Assembly: GCA_002702655.1 (NCBI GenBank) | Contig: PABB01000018.1 | Coordinates: 124,001 to 188,000, forward strand | DNA: 64,000 nt | DNA from: Planctomycetaceae bacterium | Lineage (GTDB): Bacteria; Planctomycetota; Planctomycetia; Pirellulales; Lacipirellulaceae | Reading direction: 5' to 3' | Shown here: positions 51,549 to 60,124 of the stretch, piece after piece | Numbering within the stretch: the stretch's first letter is position 1 | Layout: each line of letters starts with the position of its first letter | Notes under the pieces: model-generated | What the model saw: the letters and a program-made list of their open reading frames with translations, nothing else | Database searches by the model: none | Told to the model about the DNA's origin: nothing | Made by a program: the position numbers and the translations under genes

Positions 51549-54116
51549 ATGACGAAATTGTCGCGCAAGGGAATTCTGCGCAAAGTCGCAGGCGGGGAGA
51601 ATGGGAGTCTCATCACGATGTCGAAGGCGCGGGGCGTTGCGAAGCGCGCGGCCGCGGCCGTGATTCTGGTCGGAGCGTTGCTGCCGGCGTCGGTGCGGGC
51701 CGTCGACTATGCAAACATCACCGTGACCGACGGGGCGACGCCGTACGTGGATCCGCCGACGGTGTCGATCCCCGCAGGTCAGGGCACCGTGGCAAACGCG
51801 GGGCAGCAAACCGAGGGGTTCTTCATCGATCCCGGCAGCGTGGTCGGGGAAGTGCCGATTCGCATTGGCGCCTCGGCGTCTGACGACGCGGCGGGGGGCG
51901 TGCTGATTGCCTCGGTTGCGGAGTTCGGCCGCGCAGTGCCCAATCCCGATCCGTCGCGCGTCGACCCCGAAATCCTGTATGCCAGTGCGTCAATCGTTCT
52001 TGATTCGCACTACACCTCGACCAACACGCGCGGCACGGCAGGCGGATTGGCGATTGCCACCGACCGCGCGGGCAGCAACGTCGAAACGTTCAGCAACTAT
52101 CCAGAAGGCGCGCCGTTGAACGCCAACGTGGGCGCGGCCTATTTCCCCTTCAGCCAGGGCTGGATCGGCGGCACGGCGCTTAATAGCTCGGACGGCGGCG
52201 CCTATGACCAGTTGATCCAGAACGGCGGGTTCCAACTTGGCGTGAACGTCCAGCAGGATTTCTTTGGCGAGGGCGACAATCGCATCACGGTGCCTGGCGT
52301 GCAGGACACGCGGCGCCAAGGGTTGCTGCTGGGGATGACCGCCCACAACGAGGACAACTTTGCGGTCGTGCAGGCGACCGCGGGCGGCGAGGCATACAAC
52401 TTGACGACGCGTTCGGGCGCCCAGGATGGCGGATCCGCCGAGTCCGATCCGGTGTCGTTCGTGTTCGTGCCATTCGGAACGCCCAACCTGACGATGGCTT
52501 CGATCTACGGCGCCTACGGCCCCGACGGGCAACCGGTGGCGCTGAATCACAGCGGCGACGCATTCACTGTTGTGAAAAACACCGATGTCAACGGGCCGTC
52601 GAATTCGTTCCGGCTTTCGATTCCGGGGCAGTCGCCGACCAGCGGCGTGCTGCTGTTGCAGTCGGGCGGCAATCAGGATGGCGACAGCGGCCTGCCGGCG
52701 GACAATCTGATTACCTACTACGCCGACGGCAGCGACTGGATCATCACGTCCGACGACCTGCCCAACGCCAACGGCGCGGGGCAGGGGGGCGATTCCAACG
52801 GCCGCGAGCAATATTTCCAGTTCGTGTTCATGCCGTTCAATACCCCGGCCACGGCGCCGGGCGCCATTCCGACGCTCAACTGGACCAAGAAGTCCGTCAT
52901 CGGCGCCAACGTGGACATCATCGAACTGATCGCCAACGACAATAACAACGATGACGGCACCATCGGCATGTGGGGCAACGTGACTGCCGCGACGCCGGGA
53001 ATCAACGCCCTGAATTTGCGGTCCAACTACGGCGACAACTCCGTCTCGTTCGACGGCGCCCTGCCGGTGCTGTCCGACGGCGTCATGTTCGCCACGCTCA
53101 GCGAGGGGCTGATCACCCACGGCGCCACCGGCGTTGAGGAGTTCGGCACGATTGGCGTGAGCCTGACGGGCGACACCGGGTCCTGGGAAGTGCATACGGG
53201 CCGGGCCGACCCGGGCGGCGGCGAAAGCAACATCGATTTCTCCGTCGTGTTGTTTGGCGCCAACAGCGGCTTTCAAATGGCCGCCCAGCAAGCGACCGAC
53301 ACGGCGGGGCACTTGGACGTGACGCTCAGCGGCGTGAATTCGCTGACCGACGGCGTGCTGATTGCCAACAACTACGGCAACGATTACCAGTTCGTCACCG
53401 TCGAGCCCAAGTCAGACGGGTCGGGGTGGGATCTGGACAACTACACCGATGGAGCCGCTCTCACCTCCGGCGACGTGAACTGGATCTACCTGCCCTACGA
53501 CACCGAAAACCTGGTGGCCGGTCGCGTGAACGAAGACGGGTCGCTGGTCAATTCCACCGACACGGCCCAGTTCACCCTGACACGGGAGACTGACGGCAAG
53601 TATCTGTTGACGATCGACGGCCGGACGCCCGACGACGGCATGTTGCTGCTCAGTGCGACGGGGCCCAACGGCAGCCAGGACAACCAGATGGCGTACGAAG
53701 TGGCGGGCAACTCGTTCCGCATCCTCGGGATCGACATGATCACCAGCGCTGAAGAGGGCCTGGGCGAATTCACCGACCACGAGGACACCAGCTTTTCGTT
53801 CGCCTTTATCGACTACCTGACGCCGCCCGTGGCGCTGGGGGGAGCGCTGCTGGAGGCCGACTTCAATCAGGACGGATCGGTCGATGCGACTGATCTGGCG
53901 GCCTGGCAATCGGGCTATGGCACGGGCTCGACGAAAGCGGCCGGCGATGCCGATGGCGACGGAGCGGTCAGCGGCGCCGATTTCCTGACGTGGCAACAGC
54001 AGTTCGGCCAATCGGCCGCGGCGGCCTCGTCGAGTCCCGTGCCCGAGCCGGCAACGGCAGGTCTGGCCATCGTCGCCACGGTGGCGACATTGGCCGGGCT
54101 GCGTCGACGCAGCTGA
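51549..54116 (+). CDS. Large modular PEP-CTERM exported protein with dockerin-like segment
   Basis: The 855-residue protein has a signal peptide (AAAAVILVGALLPASVRA after a long n-region). Five or six modules of about 100-130 residues follow. They share endings such as SGVLLLQSGGNQDGD, DGVMFATLSEG, DGVLIANNYGNDYQF and DGMLLLSATGPNGSQDN, and intervening strands VFVPFGTPNLTMASIYG, MPFNTPATAPG and LPYDTENLVAGRVN. Near the end are dockerin-like calcium loops (DFNQDGSVDATDLAAW, DADGDGAVSGADFLTW) and a PEP-CTERM tail (VPEPATAGLAIVATVATLAGLRRR). I do not recognise the modules as a named family. It is probably a secreted surface or matrix protein. A DUF1559 gene follows by 109 bases. Confidence 0.83.
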   Translation: MTKLSRKGILRKVAGGENGSLITMSKARGVAKRAAAAVILVGALLPASVRAVDYANITVTDGATPYVDPPTVSIPAGQGTVANAGQQTEGFFIDPGSVVGEVPIRIGASASDDAAGGVLIASVAEFGRAVPNPDPSRVDPEILYASASIVLDSHYTSTNTRGTAGGLAIATDRAGSNVETFSNYPEGAPLNANVGAAYFPFSQGWIGGTALNSSDGGAYDQLIQNGGFQLGVNVQQDFFGEGDNRITVPGVQDTRRQGLLLGMTAHNEDNFAVVQATAGGEAYNLTTRSGAQDGGSAESDPVSFVFVPFGTPNLTMASIYGAYGPDGQPVALNHSGDAFTVVKNTDVNGPSNSFRLSIPGQSPTSGVLLLQSGGNQDGDSGLPADNLITYYADGSDWIITSDDLPNANGAGQGGDSNGREQYFQFVFMPFNTPATAPGAIPTLNWTKKSVIGANVDIIELIANDNNNDDGTIGMWGNVTAATPGINALNLRSNYGDNSVSFDGALPVLSDGVMFATLSEGLITHGATGVEEFGTIGVSLTGDTGSWEVHTGRADPGGGESNIDFSVVLFGANSGFQMAAQQATDTAGHLDVTLSGVNSLTDGVLIANNYGNDYQFVTVEPKSDGSGWDLDNYTDGAALTSGDVNWIYLPYDTENLVAGRVNEDGSLVNSTDTAQFTLTRETDGKYLLTIDGRTPDDGMLLLSATGPNGSQDNQMAYEVAGNSFRILGIDMITSAEEGLGEFTDHEDTSFSFAFIDYLTPPVALGGALLEADFNQDGSVDATDLAAWQSGYGTGSTKAAGDADGDGAVSGADFLTWQQQFGQSAAAASSSPVPEPATAGLAIVATVATLAGLRRRS

Positions 54117-54225
54117 GTCGCGGCAATTCACGTTGGATATCTCGCCCGGCGTCAGGTCGCATCGGTCTGGCGCCGGGCTTTGCCCGCCTCGCGGGCGTCC
54201 CCGTTTTCGGAGCGCTGAACATTTC

Positions 54226-55239
54226 ATGGAAGTCACCCGCCCCCGGCGAGTGTTGCGTCGGGTCCCCTCCCGCCCGCTCGACAGGTCCGTCTCCCCCCCA
54301 ACCTGCCGGCGAGCGTTTACGCTCGTTGAATTGCTGGTGGTGATCGCCATCATTGGCGTGTTGGTCGCGCTGCTGTTGCCGGCAATTCAGGCGGCCCGCG
54401 AAGCGGCGCGCCGCATGAGTTGCTCCAACGGCATGCGGCAGGTCGGACTCGCGGTGCTGAACTACGAGATCGCACAGAAGAAACTCCCGCCGGCCTGGAC
54501 GCCCAGTGATCTGGCGGCCGGCATGGGGTCGTCCAACATCATGGCCCACATTCTGCCCTACTTCGAACAGCAAGCGATCGCCGATCAATACGACCTGTCG
54601 GAGAATTTCTCGGGACGCAACGGCGCAGCCGCCCAGAACAAGGAACTGCTCGCCAGCGAAATCCCCTTCCTGAAGTGCCCCTCGACGCCCGAGCCCAGTG
54701 GCGCCGGCGGCGGCGCGTGCGACTATTCCGTGTGCATCGACTTTATCAACGGCGCTTCCAACGCCAAGGACAAGCTGATTCGCCAGGATCTGATCTCCGA
54801 CCGCGGGCGGATCAACGCCTGGGGCGACGGGGCCAACGAGTATCGCTGGTTCAGCATGTTGGGAACAAATCGCGAATTGCACGACGACCTTCGCGTCAGT
54901 CTGCGGGAAGTCACCGACGGCACGTCGACGACCATGATGTTCTTCGAAGACTCGGGACGCCCGGATTCCTGGCGCAATGGTCAACTTGTCGCCGAAGGAA
55001 CCGTGTCCGGGACCGGGTGGGGCAATCCCGACTCCTTCTTCAGCATTCACGACGAATGTGGCGGCGGCCAGATGATGAATTGCCATAACAACAACGAGAT
55101 TTACAGCTTCCACACCGGCGGATGCAATTACGTGATGGGCGACGCGTCCGTGCACTTCATCCAAGAGTCGATCGATCCCGAGATCTTTACCTCGCTCTTC
55201 ACTCGCAACGCCGACGACCTGGTGTCGTCGGATTGGTAA
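54226..55239 (+). CDS. DUF1559 pseudopilin-like protein
   Basis: The 337-residue protein has an unusually long basic n-region (about 30 residues) before the prepilin motif [22 protein letters not shown]. The DUF1559 body shows CSNGMRQVGLAVLNYEIAQKKLPPAW, HILPYFEQQAIADQYDL, CPSTPEPS, REVTDGTSTTMMFFEDSG and the C-terminal HTGGCNYVMGDASVHFIQESID. ATG 54226 lacks a clear ribosome site; an upstream frame to 54133 exists. It is followed by a small lipoprotein gene in the pairing also seen at 14964/16156. Confidence 0.86.
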   Translation: MEVTRPRRVLRRVPSRPLDRSVSPPTCRRAFTLVELLVVIAIIGVLVALLLPAIQAAREAARRMSCSNGMRQVGLAVLNYEIAQKKLPPAWTPSDLAAGMGSSNIMAHILPYFEQQAIADQYDLSENFSGRNGAAAQNKELLASEIPFLKCPSTPEPSGAGGGACDYSVCIDFINGASNAKDKLIRQDLISDRGRINAWGDGANEYRWFSMLGTNRELHDDLRVSLREVTDGTSTTMMFFEDSGRPDSWRNGQLVAEGTVSGTGWGNPDSFFSIHDECGGGQMMNCHNNNEIYSFHTGGCNYVMGDASVHFIQESIDPEIFTSLFTRNADDLVSSDW

Positions 55240-55274
55240 TGCATCTGTTTCGGCTGAGTTGAGGAGAGAAAGTT

Positions 55275-55730
55275 GTGGACAATTGGAATGGATGCTTGCT
55301 GCAAGCGGGATGCGTCGTCCTCCTGGCGACGGCCGCCGGGTGCAGCGACGGCCGCGTGCCGGTCTACCCGGTGACGGGAACGGTCTTGGTCGATGGGCGA
55401 CCCGCTGTTGGCGCCGAGGTCATCTGCTATGCGCGGAACGAGGAACTCAAGCGTTCCGGCGTGCCGATCCCCACCGGCGTCGTCGACGACAGCGGAGAAT
55501 TCGTGCTTGATTCGTACGGGCAGGGCGACGGCGCTCCGGCCGGCGAGTACGACCTGTCGGTGATTTGGAACGTGACGGTCGTCGACAGCGACGATCCCGA
55601 GTCGCGCGTCGAACGCGATCAGCTGGCGGGGCGCTATGAAGACCCAAAGTCATCGGGGCTCAACCGCGTCGTGAACGGCGGCCCCACGACGTGGGAGACG
55701 CTTGAGTTGAGGTCCAGACCAGCGCGCTGA
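55275..55730 (+). CDS. Small lipoprotein with transthyretin/carboxypeptidase-regulatory-like fold
   Basis: This 151-residue protein starts at GTG 55275, eight bases after GAGGAG. A lipoprotein signal (CVVLLATAAGC, Cys23) leads into a beta-rich domain with YPVTGTVLVDGRPAVGAEVICYA, TGVVDDSGEFVLDSYGQGDGAPAGEYDLSVIW and a C-terminal KSSGLNRVVNGGPTTWETLEL. This last segment, predicting P-loop-free strands, is typical of DUF1559-linked lipoproteins. It follows the DUF1559 gene by 35 bases, so one transcript is likely. Function unknown. Confidence 0.75.
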   Translation: MDNWNGCLLQAGCVVLLATAAGCSDGRVPVYPVTGTVLVDGRPAVGAEVICYARNEELKRSGVPIPTGVVDDSGEFVLDSYGQGDGAPAGEYDLSVIWNVTVVDSDDPESRVERDQLAGRYEDPKSSGLNRVVNGGPTTWETLELRSRPAR

Positions 55731-55799
55731 ATTGCGCGACCGGGCGATGTGATTTGCGTTTTACACTACTTCGTGTTTCTTTCTTTGGAGTTGCAGCTC

Positions 55800-56495
55800 A
55801 TGAAACAAACTTGGTTCCCCCTGTTGGTTGGCGCCTTGCTCCTTGCAGGGCAGAGCGCCCGCGCCGCCGTCGTGATTAGCGAAGTCCTGTTCAACGAGGT
55901 CGGCAGCGACGCCACCGGCGAGTGGATCGAGATCTACAATAACGGCGCCGCGACCGTTGATTTGTCGGCGTGGAAGATCGGCGACGAGGAAACGTCCGGC
56001 GGCACGGGGACGTCCGAAGGCATGTTCCAGTTCCCCCCGGGCGCCATGATCGCCGCGGGCGAGGTGCAGATCGTGGCGGTCGACGCCGACACGTTCAACG
56101 CGAACTACGGCTTCCTGCCCGCCTACGAGGTCACTGGCGCCAACGCCGGCGTGCCGAATCTGACGGTCTACAGCGCCTGGGACAACGACGGCGACAAGAT
56201 CAACATGAGCAACTCAAACGACCAGGCCGTCCTGCTGGATGGCGCCGACGCGATTGCCGACGCGGTGAGCTGGGGCGGCACGTTTGCCTTTGACCCCGCA
56301 CTGGACGCCTCGGCCGAAAGCGACGGCCAGAGCTGGGAGCGGATCAACGCCACGATCGACACCGACACCGCGGCCGATTGGCAGCTGGGCAACCCCAGCT
56401 CGCCGGGCGTCGTGTCGATCGTACCGGAGCCGGCAGCCGCGGCGTTGGCCGTGCTGGCGGCGGCCGGTTGCCTGGCTGCTGGTCGTCGGAGCTAG
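55800..56495 (+). CDS. Lamin-tail-domain PEP-CTERM protein
   Basis: The 231-residue protein has a signal peptide (FPLLVGALLLAGQSARA), a single lamin-tail domain (AVVISEVLFNEVGSD, GEWIEIYNNGAATVDLSAWKIGD, then NQAVLLD-like QAVLLDGADAIADAVSWGG) and a PEP-CTERM tail. The tail is VPEPAAAALAVLAAAGCLAAGRR. The lamin-tail domain resembles the N-terminal domain of the metallophosphoesterase protein at 45238, here without an enzyme. GGAG ten bases upstream supports ATG 55800. A strong terminator follows. Confidence 0.85.
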   Translation: MKQTWFPLLVGALLLAGQSARAAVVISEVLFNEVGSDATGEWIEIYNNGAATVDLSAWKIGDEETSGGTGTSEGMFQFPPGAMIAAGEVQIVAVDADTFNANYGFLPAYEVTGANAGVPNLTVYSAWDNDGDKINMSNSNDQAVLLDGADAIADAVSWGGTFAFDPALDASAESDGQSWERINATIDTDTAADWQLGNPSSPGVVSIVPEPAAAALAVLAAAGCLAAGRRS

Positions 56496-56564
56496 GAACC
56501 AGAATATTGCGTCGCCGTCGCGGCGCACCACGATCTACGCTCGTCTGGGGTGAAACCTCAGACT

Positions 56565-56605
56565 GGGGGTGCGCAACAAGGGGGCTTGTTGCGCCCCTTT
56601 TTTTT
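56565..56605 (+). terminator. Intrinsic terminator with eight T's
   Basis: A long stem (gggg...cgcaacaag pairing with cttgttgcgcccc, small bulge, loop of G's) runs directly into eight T (56598-56605). It lies 70 bases after the lamin-tail gene and 43 bases before the end of the convergent ABC gene. Confidence 0.92.
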
Positions 56606-56648
56606 GCGCGCCGGCGAACATGTCGAGCGCGAGCGGCGTGCGCCCCCG

Positions 56649-57359
56649 TCACGCCAGCGCTGTGCCGTGCTGTTGTCGCTTCGCCCGGCCATCTTCCATT
56701 TCGTAGATCGTGTCGAACACATCCAGCGCACGGTGGTCGTGCGTGACCACGATCACCCCCGCGCCGTGCTCCTGGGCGACGCCGCGGAACAACTCCATCA
56801 CTTGGCGGCCGCGATGGCTGTCGAGCGCCGCGGTCGGTTCGTCAGCCAGCACCACGCTGGGCCGATTGGCCAGCGCCCGGGCCACAGCGACCCGCTGCTG
56901 CTGTCCGCCCGACAGCATCGTTGGCCGGTAGCGCGCCCGGTTGTCAATGCCCAGCTCGCGCATCAGCTCCAGCGCCCGCGCCCGCGCCGTGCGGGCCGGC
57001 ACGCCGTTCAGCTGCATCGCGACCGAGACGTTTTCATGCGCCGAGAGAAACGGAATCAGGTTGGCTTTCTGAAACACGAAGCCAATATGCTTGCGACGGA
57101 ACGACCGCAGGTCCGTTGTCGCCCGCGGGCCGTCCATGACCAATTGCCCGCCGATGTGAATTTGCCCCGAGGTGGGGGGATTGATCAGCCCGGCGGCGGT
57201 GAGGAACGTCGACTTGCCGGCGCCGCTGGGACCCAGCAGGGCGACCACCTCGCCGCGCGCGACCGAGATCGACACGTCCTGCATGGCCACGACTTCGGTG
57301 TTGCCGCTGCCGTAGATCTTGTTGAGCTGCCGCGTTTCGATGGCCGGATGGTCGCTCAT
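56649..57359 (-). CDS. ABC exporter ATP-binding protein (DevA/MacB/LolD type)
   Basis: This 236-residue ATPase has Walker A (LLGPSGAGKST), Q-loop (FVFQKANLIPFLSAHENV), the signature LSGGQQQRVAVARAL, Walker B (VVLADEPTAALD) and the switch His (VVTHDHRALDVFD). It energises the membrane partners encoded just upstream. The gap to the permease gene is 8 bases. The gene order fusion protein-permease-ATPase is that of devBCA. ATG 57359 gives the normal family start. Confidence 0.92.
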   Translation of the reverse strand: MSDHPAIETRQLNKIYGSGNTEVVAMQDVSISVARGEVVALLGPSGAGKSTFLTAAGLINPPTSGQIHIGGQLVMDGPRATTDLRSFRRKHIGFVFQKANLIPFLSAHENVSVAMQLNGVPARTARARALELMRELGIDNRARYRPTMLSGGQQQRVAVARALANRPSVVLADEPTAALDSHRGRQVMELFRGVAQEHGAGVIVVTHDHRALDVFDTIYEMEDGRAKRQQHGTALA

Positions 57360-57367
57360 GGCATTGC

Positions 57368-58582
57368 TTACCCCATCAACGCTTCGTTCGGTTGGACGCG
57401 CATCGCTCGCCAAATTCCCAGCAGGCTAGCCAGCACCGAGATCACGACGACCACGACCGCCAACTGCACAAGATCGGCGTCGGTCAGCACGACCCGCCGC
57501 GGGAAAAACGGAAACAGCTTGCTGCCCGCGGCGTAGGCGATCGCGTATCCCAGCGCTCCCAGCACGAGCGCCTGCTGCAGGATGAGCCCCAGGATCACGC
57601 GGTTGGGCGCCCCGATCAGTTTCAGCAGTGCGATCGAGTGGATTTTGTCCAGCGTGAGCGTGTACAGGATCAGCGCCATGATGATCGCCGCGATGATCGT
57701 CAGCAGCGCGCGAAACATGCCCAACTGCCGGCGGGCTTTGTCGACCATGCCTTGCACCAGCAGGTCCTTTTGCTGCTGGCGGGTGTGGACCGTCACGTCG
57801 TCCCAACTGCCGATGATTTCCGCGACGCGGTCGACGCTCGCCCCCGGGGCGACCTGCACCAACACGGCGCTGATATCCGGCGGCGCCACGGCCGGCAATT
57901 CCGACGTGGGGCCCGCCAACTGCTCCGACAGCGTGGGCTGTTTGATGAACGACTCGTGCGTCGCCGCCCGGCGTTCGCGGCCGGCGCGCTCCAGGCGGAT
58001 CGCCTCGCCCGCGCGGTCGAACTGAATCGCCTGCGAGTCGGGCACGGTGACGAACGCCATGCCGTCGCCCCCGGAACTGACCATCCCTTGGGTCAAACCA
58101 ACGACCTCGTAGCTTTCCTTGCCCAGTCGCAGCTGCTCGCCCAGCCGCAATCCCAACGACCGGTCGGCGATCAGCTCGAAATGATTCTGCTGCAGCGGTC
58201 GCCCCGCGACCAACGGCAGCCATGCGCCCTTGTCGCTCGGCCAGCTCAGCCCCAGCACCGTCATCCGCAGACGCTCGCGCCCGCGCTGCCGCTGGATCGT
58301 GTGCAGCACGAACTCGCGCGACGACTCGACCCCCGGCACGGCCAACGCCCGGTAGACCAGGTTGTCGGGCACGCGAGACAATTCGGCAAACGGCCCCCGC
58401 GTGTCGCGCTGCACGATCCACAGGTCGGCGCCGATGCGGTCGACCAGCAGCGTGGCGTCTTCGATCAGCCCGCGGTAGATGCCGGCCATGCCCATCACGA
58501 TCATCAGCAGCATGCCGATGCCGAGCGTCGTCAGGGCGAACCGCCCCAGGTTGTGCCGAATATCGCGGACTGCCAGGTTCAT
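57368..58582 (-). CDS. ABC exporter permease (DevC/FtsX-MacB type)
   Basis: The 404-residue permease has one N-terminal helix (NLGRFALTTLGIGMLLMIVMGMAGI), a large extracytoplasmic domain (about 45-270) and three C-terminal helices (LLTIIAAIIMALILYTL, VILGLILQQALVLGALGYAIAYAAG, LAVVVVVISVLASLLGIWRAM). This is the FtsX/MacB topology of type VII ABC exporters. The ATG overlaps the stop of the membrane-fusion gene (ATGA). The exported molecule is unknown; DevBCA in cyanobacteria moves glycolipids and MacAB moves macrolides and peptides. Confidence 0.9.
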   Translation of the reverse strand: MNLAVRDIRHNLGRFALTTLGIGMLLMIVMGMAGIYRGLIEDATLLVDRIGADLWIVQRDTRGPFAELSRVPDNLVYRALAVPGVESSREFVLHTIQRQRGRERLRMTVLGLSWPSDKGAWLPLVAGRPLQQNHFELIADRSLGLRLGEQLRLGKESYEVVGLTQGMVSSGGDGMAFVTVPDSQAIQFDRAGEAIRLERAGRERRAATHESFIKQPTLSEQLAGPTSELPAVAPPDISAVLVQVAPGASVDRVAEIIGSWDDVTVHTRQQQKDLLVQGMVDKARRQLGMFRALLTIIAAIIMALILYTLTLDKIHSIALLKLIGAPNRVILGLILQQALVLGALGYAIAYAAGSKLFPFFPRRVVLTDADLVQLAVVVVVISVLASLLGIWRAMRVQPNEALMG

Positions 58583-59724
58583 TGCAGGCGGACCTCGCGA
58601 CCGTCGAGCGAGACCGGCTTGGGCCCGGCGGGCATGACGACCGTGGCGCCGGCGTCGAGCCCCGTGACGACTTCTACGTCGTCGCTGCCGTGCAGGCCCA
58701 ACTGCACGGCTTGCCAGTTGGCTTTGCTGCCGGTGAGCACGTAGACGCCGGCCTCCGGCCCGCGCCACGCCAGAAACCGCGGCGGCAGCAACACGACCGA
58801 GTCTTTGCGAGCGGTTTGCACGTACGCCTCCGCCCGCTGGCCGACGGCCCAGTTGTCTGGCAAGGCCAACACGCGGACGTCGACGACAAATTCCCGTGTT
58901 TCGCGGTCAGTCTCGCGGCCGAGTCGCGCGACCTCGCCCTGGTAGTCGTGATCGGGCTCGGAGCGAAAGACGACCCGCGCCGGCTGCCCGACGGCCAGTT
59001 CCGCCAGTTCCGTCTCGTCGACCCACGCGGTGACCCAAATCTCTTCGAGCGACACCAGCGACAGCGCCGGGCTGCCGGGCGCCACGATGTCGCCCGGCTC
59101 GCGGTGTCGCTTGACAACCAAGCCGTCGAACGGCGCGGCGACCCGGCTGTCGGCCAGCAGCGTTTCGCGGTAGGCGAGGTTCCGCTCAGCCGCGATCAGT
59201 TCGGTGCGGCCCTCGGCGATTCCCGCGGCGGCGCGAGCGACGCCGGCTTCGGCCACGCGATAGGCTTCCAGCGCGCGGTCGGCTTCTTGCTCCGAAACGC
59301 TGTTGGTCGCCAGGGCCTCCTGGGCGCGCTCGTGACTGCGCCGCGTTTGGCTCAGCACCGCATTGGCTTGCGCTTCGTCGGCCCGCAGCCGGTCGAGCGC
59401 CGCGGCGGCCGAGTCGACATTCGCTTGGGCGATCTCGACCTGCTGCCGCAGGTCCGCGTCGTCGAGCGTCAGCAGCAGTTGACCGGCTTGTACCTGATCG
59501 CCTTGGTCGACCAGGACCTGCTGAATGCGACCGGCAATCTTGGGGCTGACGGTGGTCCGCACGCGGGCTTCCAGCGTGCCGGTGCCCATGACCTCGGCGA
59601 CGATTTCGCCGCGGGCGACTTCGTGGCTGATCGCCGGCAGCGGGGCGAACCGCATCCAGTAGACCAGCGCGGCAATCACCCCTGCCAGGACCGCCACCTT
59701 GCCGAATCGAACGATGTGCGTCAT
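58579..59724 (-). CDS. Membrane-fusion protein (HlyD/DevB family)
   Basis: This 381-residue periplasmic adaptor has one N-terminal helix (VAVLAGVIAALVYWM) and a biotinyl-lipoyl-like hairpin split around a long coiled coil. Segments are GTLEARVRTTVSPKIAGRIQQVLVDQGDQVQAGQLL, the Ala/Glu/Arg-rich helices at about 100-190, and RVAAPFDGLVVKRHREPGDIVAPGSP. The beta-barrel part follows (WVTAWVDETELAELAVGQPARV). It bridges the inner-membrane permease and an outer-membrane channel, which is not in the window. ATG 59724 is preferred; an upstream TTG is in frame. Confidence 0.9.
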   Translation of the reverse strand: MTHIVRFGKVAVLAGVIAALVYWMRFAPLPAISHEVARGEIVAEVMGTGTLEARVRTTVSPKIAGRIQQVLVDQGDQVQAGQLLLTLDDADLRQQVEIAQANVDSAAAALDRLRADEAQANAVLSQTRRSHERAQEALATNSVSEQEADRALEAYRVAEAGVARAAAGIAEGRTELIAAERNLAYRETLLADSRVAAPFDGLVVKRHREPGDIVAPGSPALSLVSLEEIWVTAWVDETELAELAVGQPARVVFRSEPDHDYQGEVARLGRETDRETREFVVDVRVLALPDNWAVGQRAEAYVQTARKDSVVLLPPRFLAWRGPEAGVYVLTGSKANWQAVQLGLHGSDDVEVVTGLDAGATVVMPAGPKPVSLDGREVRLQ

Positions 59725-59778
59725 CTCATTGCGCCCTCGCCGCACGAGCACCGGCAACTGCCGCCGCCAGATGCATTA

Positions 59779-59798
59779 ATATCGAAATGTCACGATAT
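59779..59798. promoter_or_regulatory. Palindrome in the exporter promoter region
   Basis: ATATCG, 8 bases, CGATAT is a perfect 6+6 inverted repeat in a local AT-rich patch of an otherwise GC-rich region, 55 bases upstream of the membrane-fusion ATG. This spacing suits an ArsR-, MarR- or PadR-type operator. No regulator gene is adjacent. Confidence 0.45.
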
Positions 59799-59988
59799 AT
59801 TGTAGTTCGGGCGTTGCGGCCGGGCAACTGCAATCTGGCTCGAGAAAAACCCTGCCGCCGTGGGCGCCCCGGGGCGACGACCGCGTGCATGTGGAGCCAA
59901 GCCGCTCACGAGCGGATGGGTCCAGCGACCCTGGTCGCCACGCTCACGCGCCCGGCGTCTTGATGTAATTCCTGTGCTTGATAACTAG

Positions 59989-60106
59989 AGCTGGTTTCAA
60001 TTCCCCCTCCCTCGAAGGGAGAGGCAAGGGGAGGGACTCCCAACGCCGGAGTTTTCGCCCCTCTCCCAGCCTCGCCTCTCTGGGGGGGCAGGTATTGAAA
60101 CTGGCT
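59989..60106. repeat. Imperfect long inverted repeat, family 8
   Basis: The ends agctggtttcaat and attgaaactggct pair, and the interior arms (purine-rich gggagaggcaagggg against cctctcccagcctcgcc) pair imperfectly. It ends 18 bases before the stop of the M50B-like gene. Confidence 0.65.
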
Positions 60107-60124
60107 CAAGTCCCGGCTGCGGTT

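Larger units (their letters stand above)
59725..60124. other. Intergenic region upstream of the exporter
   Basis: This 400-base gap contains an AT-rich palindrome (59779-59798) in the likely exporter promoter and a long imperfect inverted repeat (59989-60106). No gene is supported. Confidence 0.45.
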
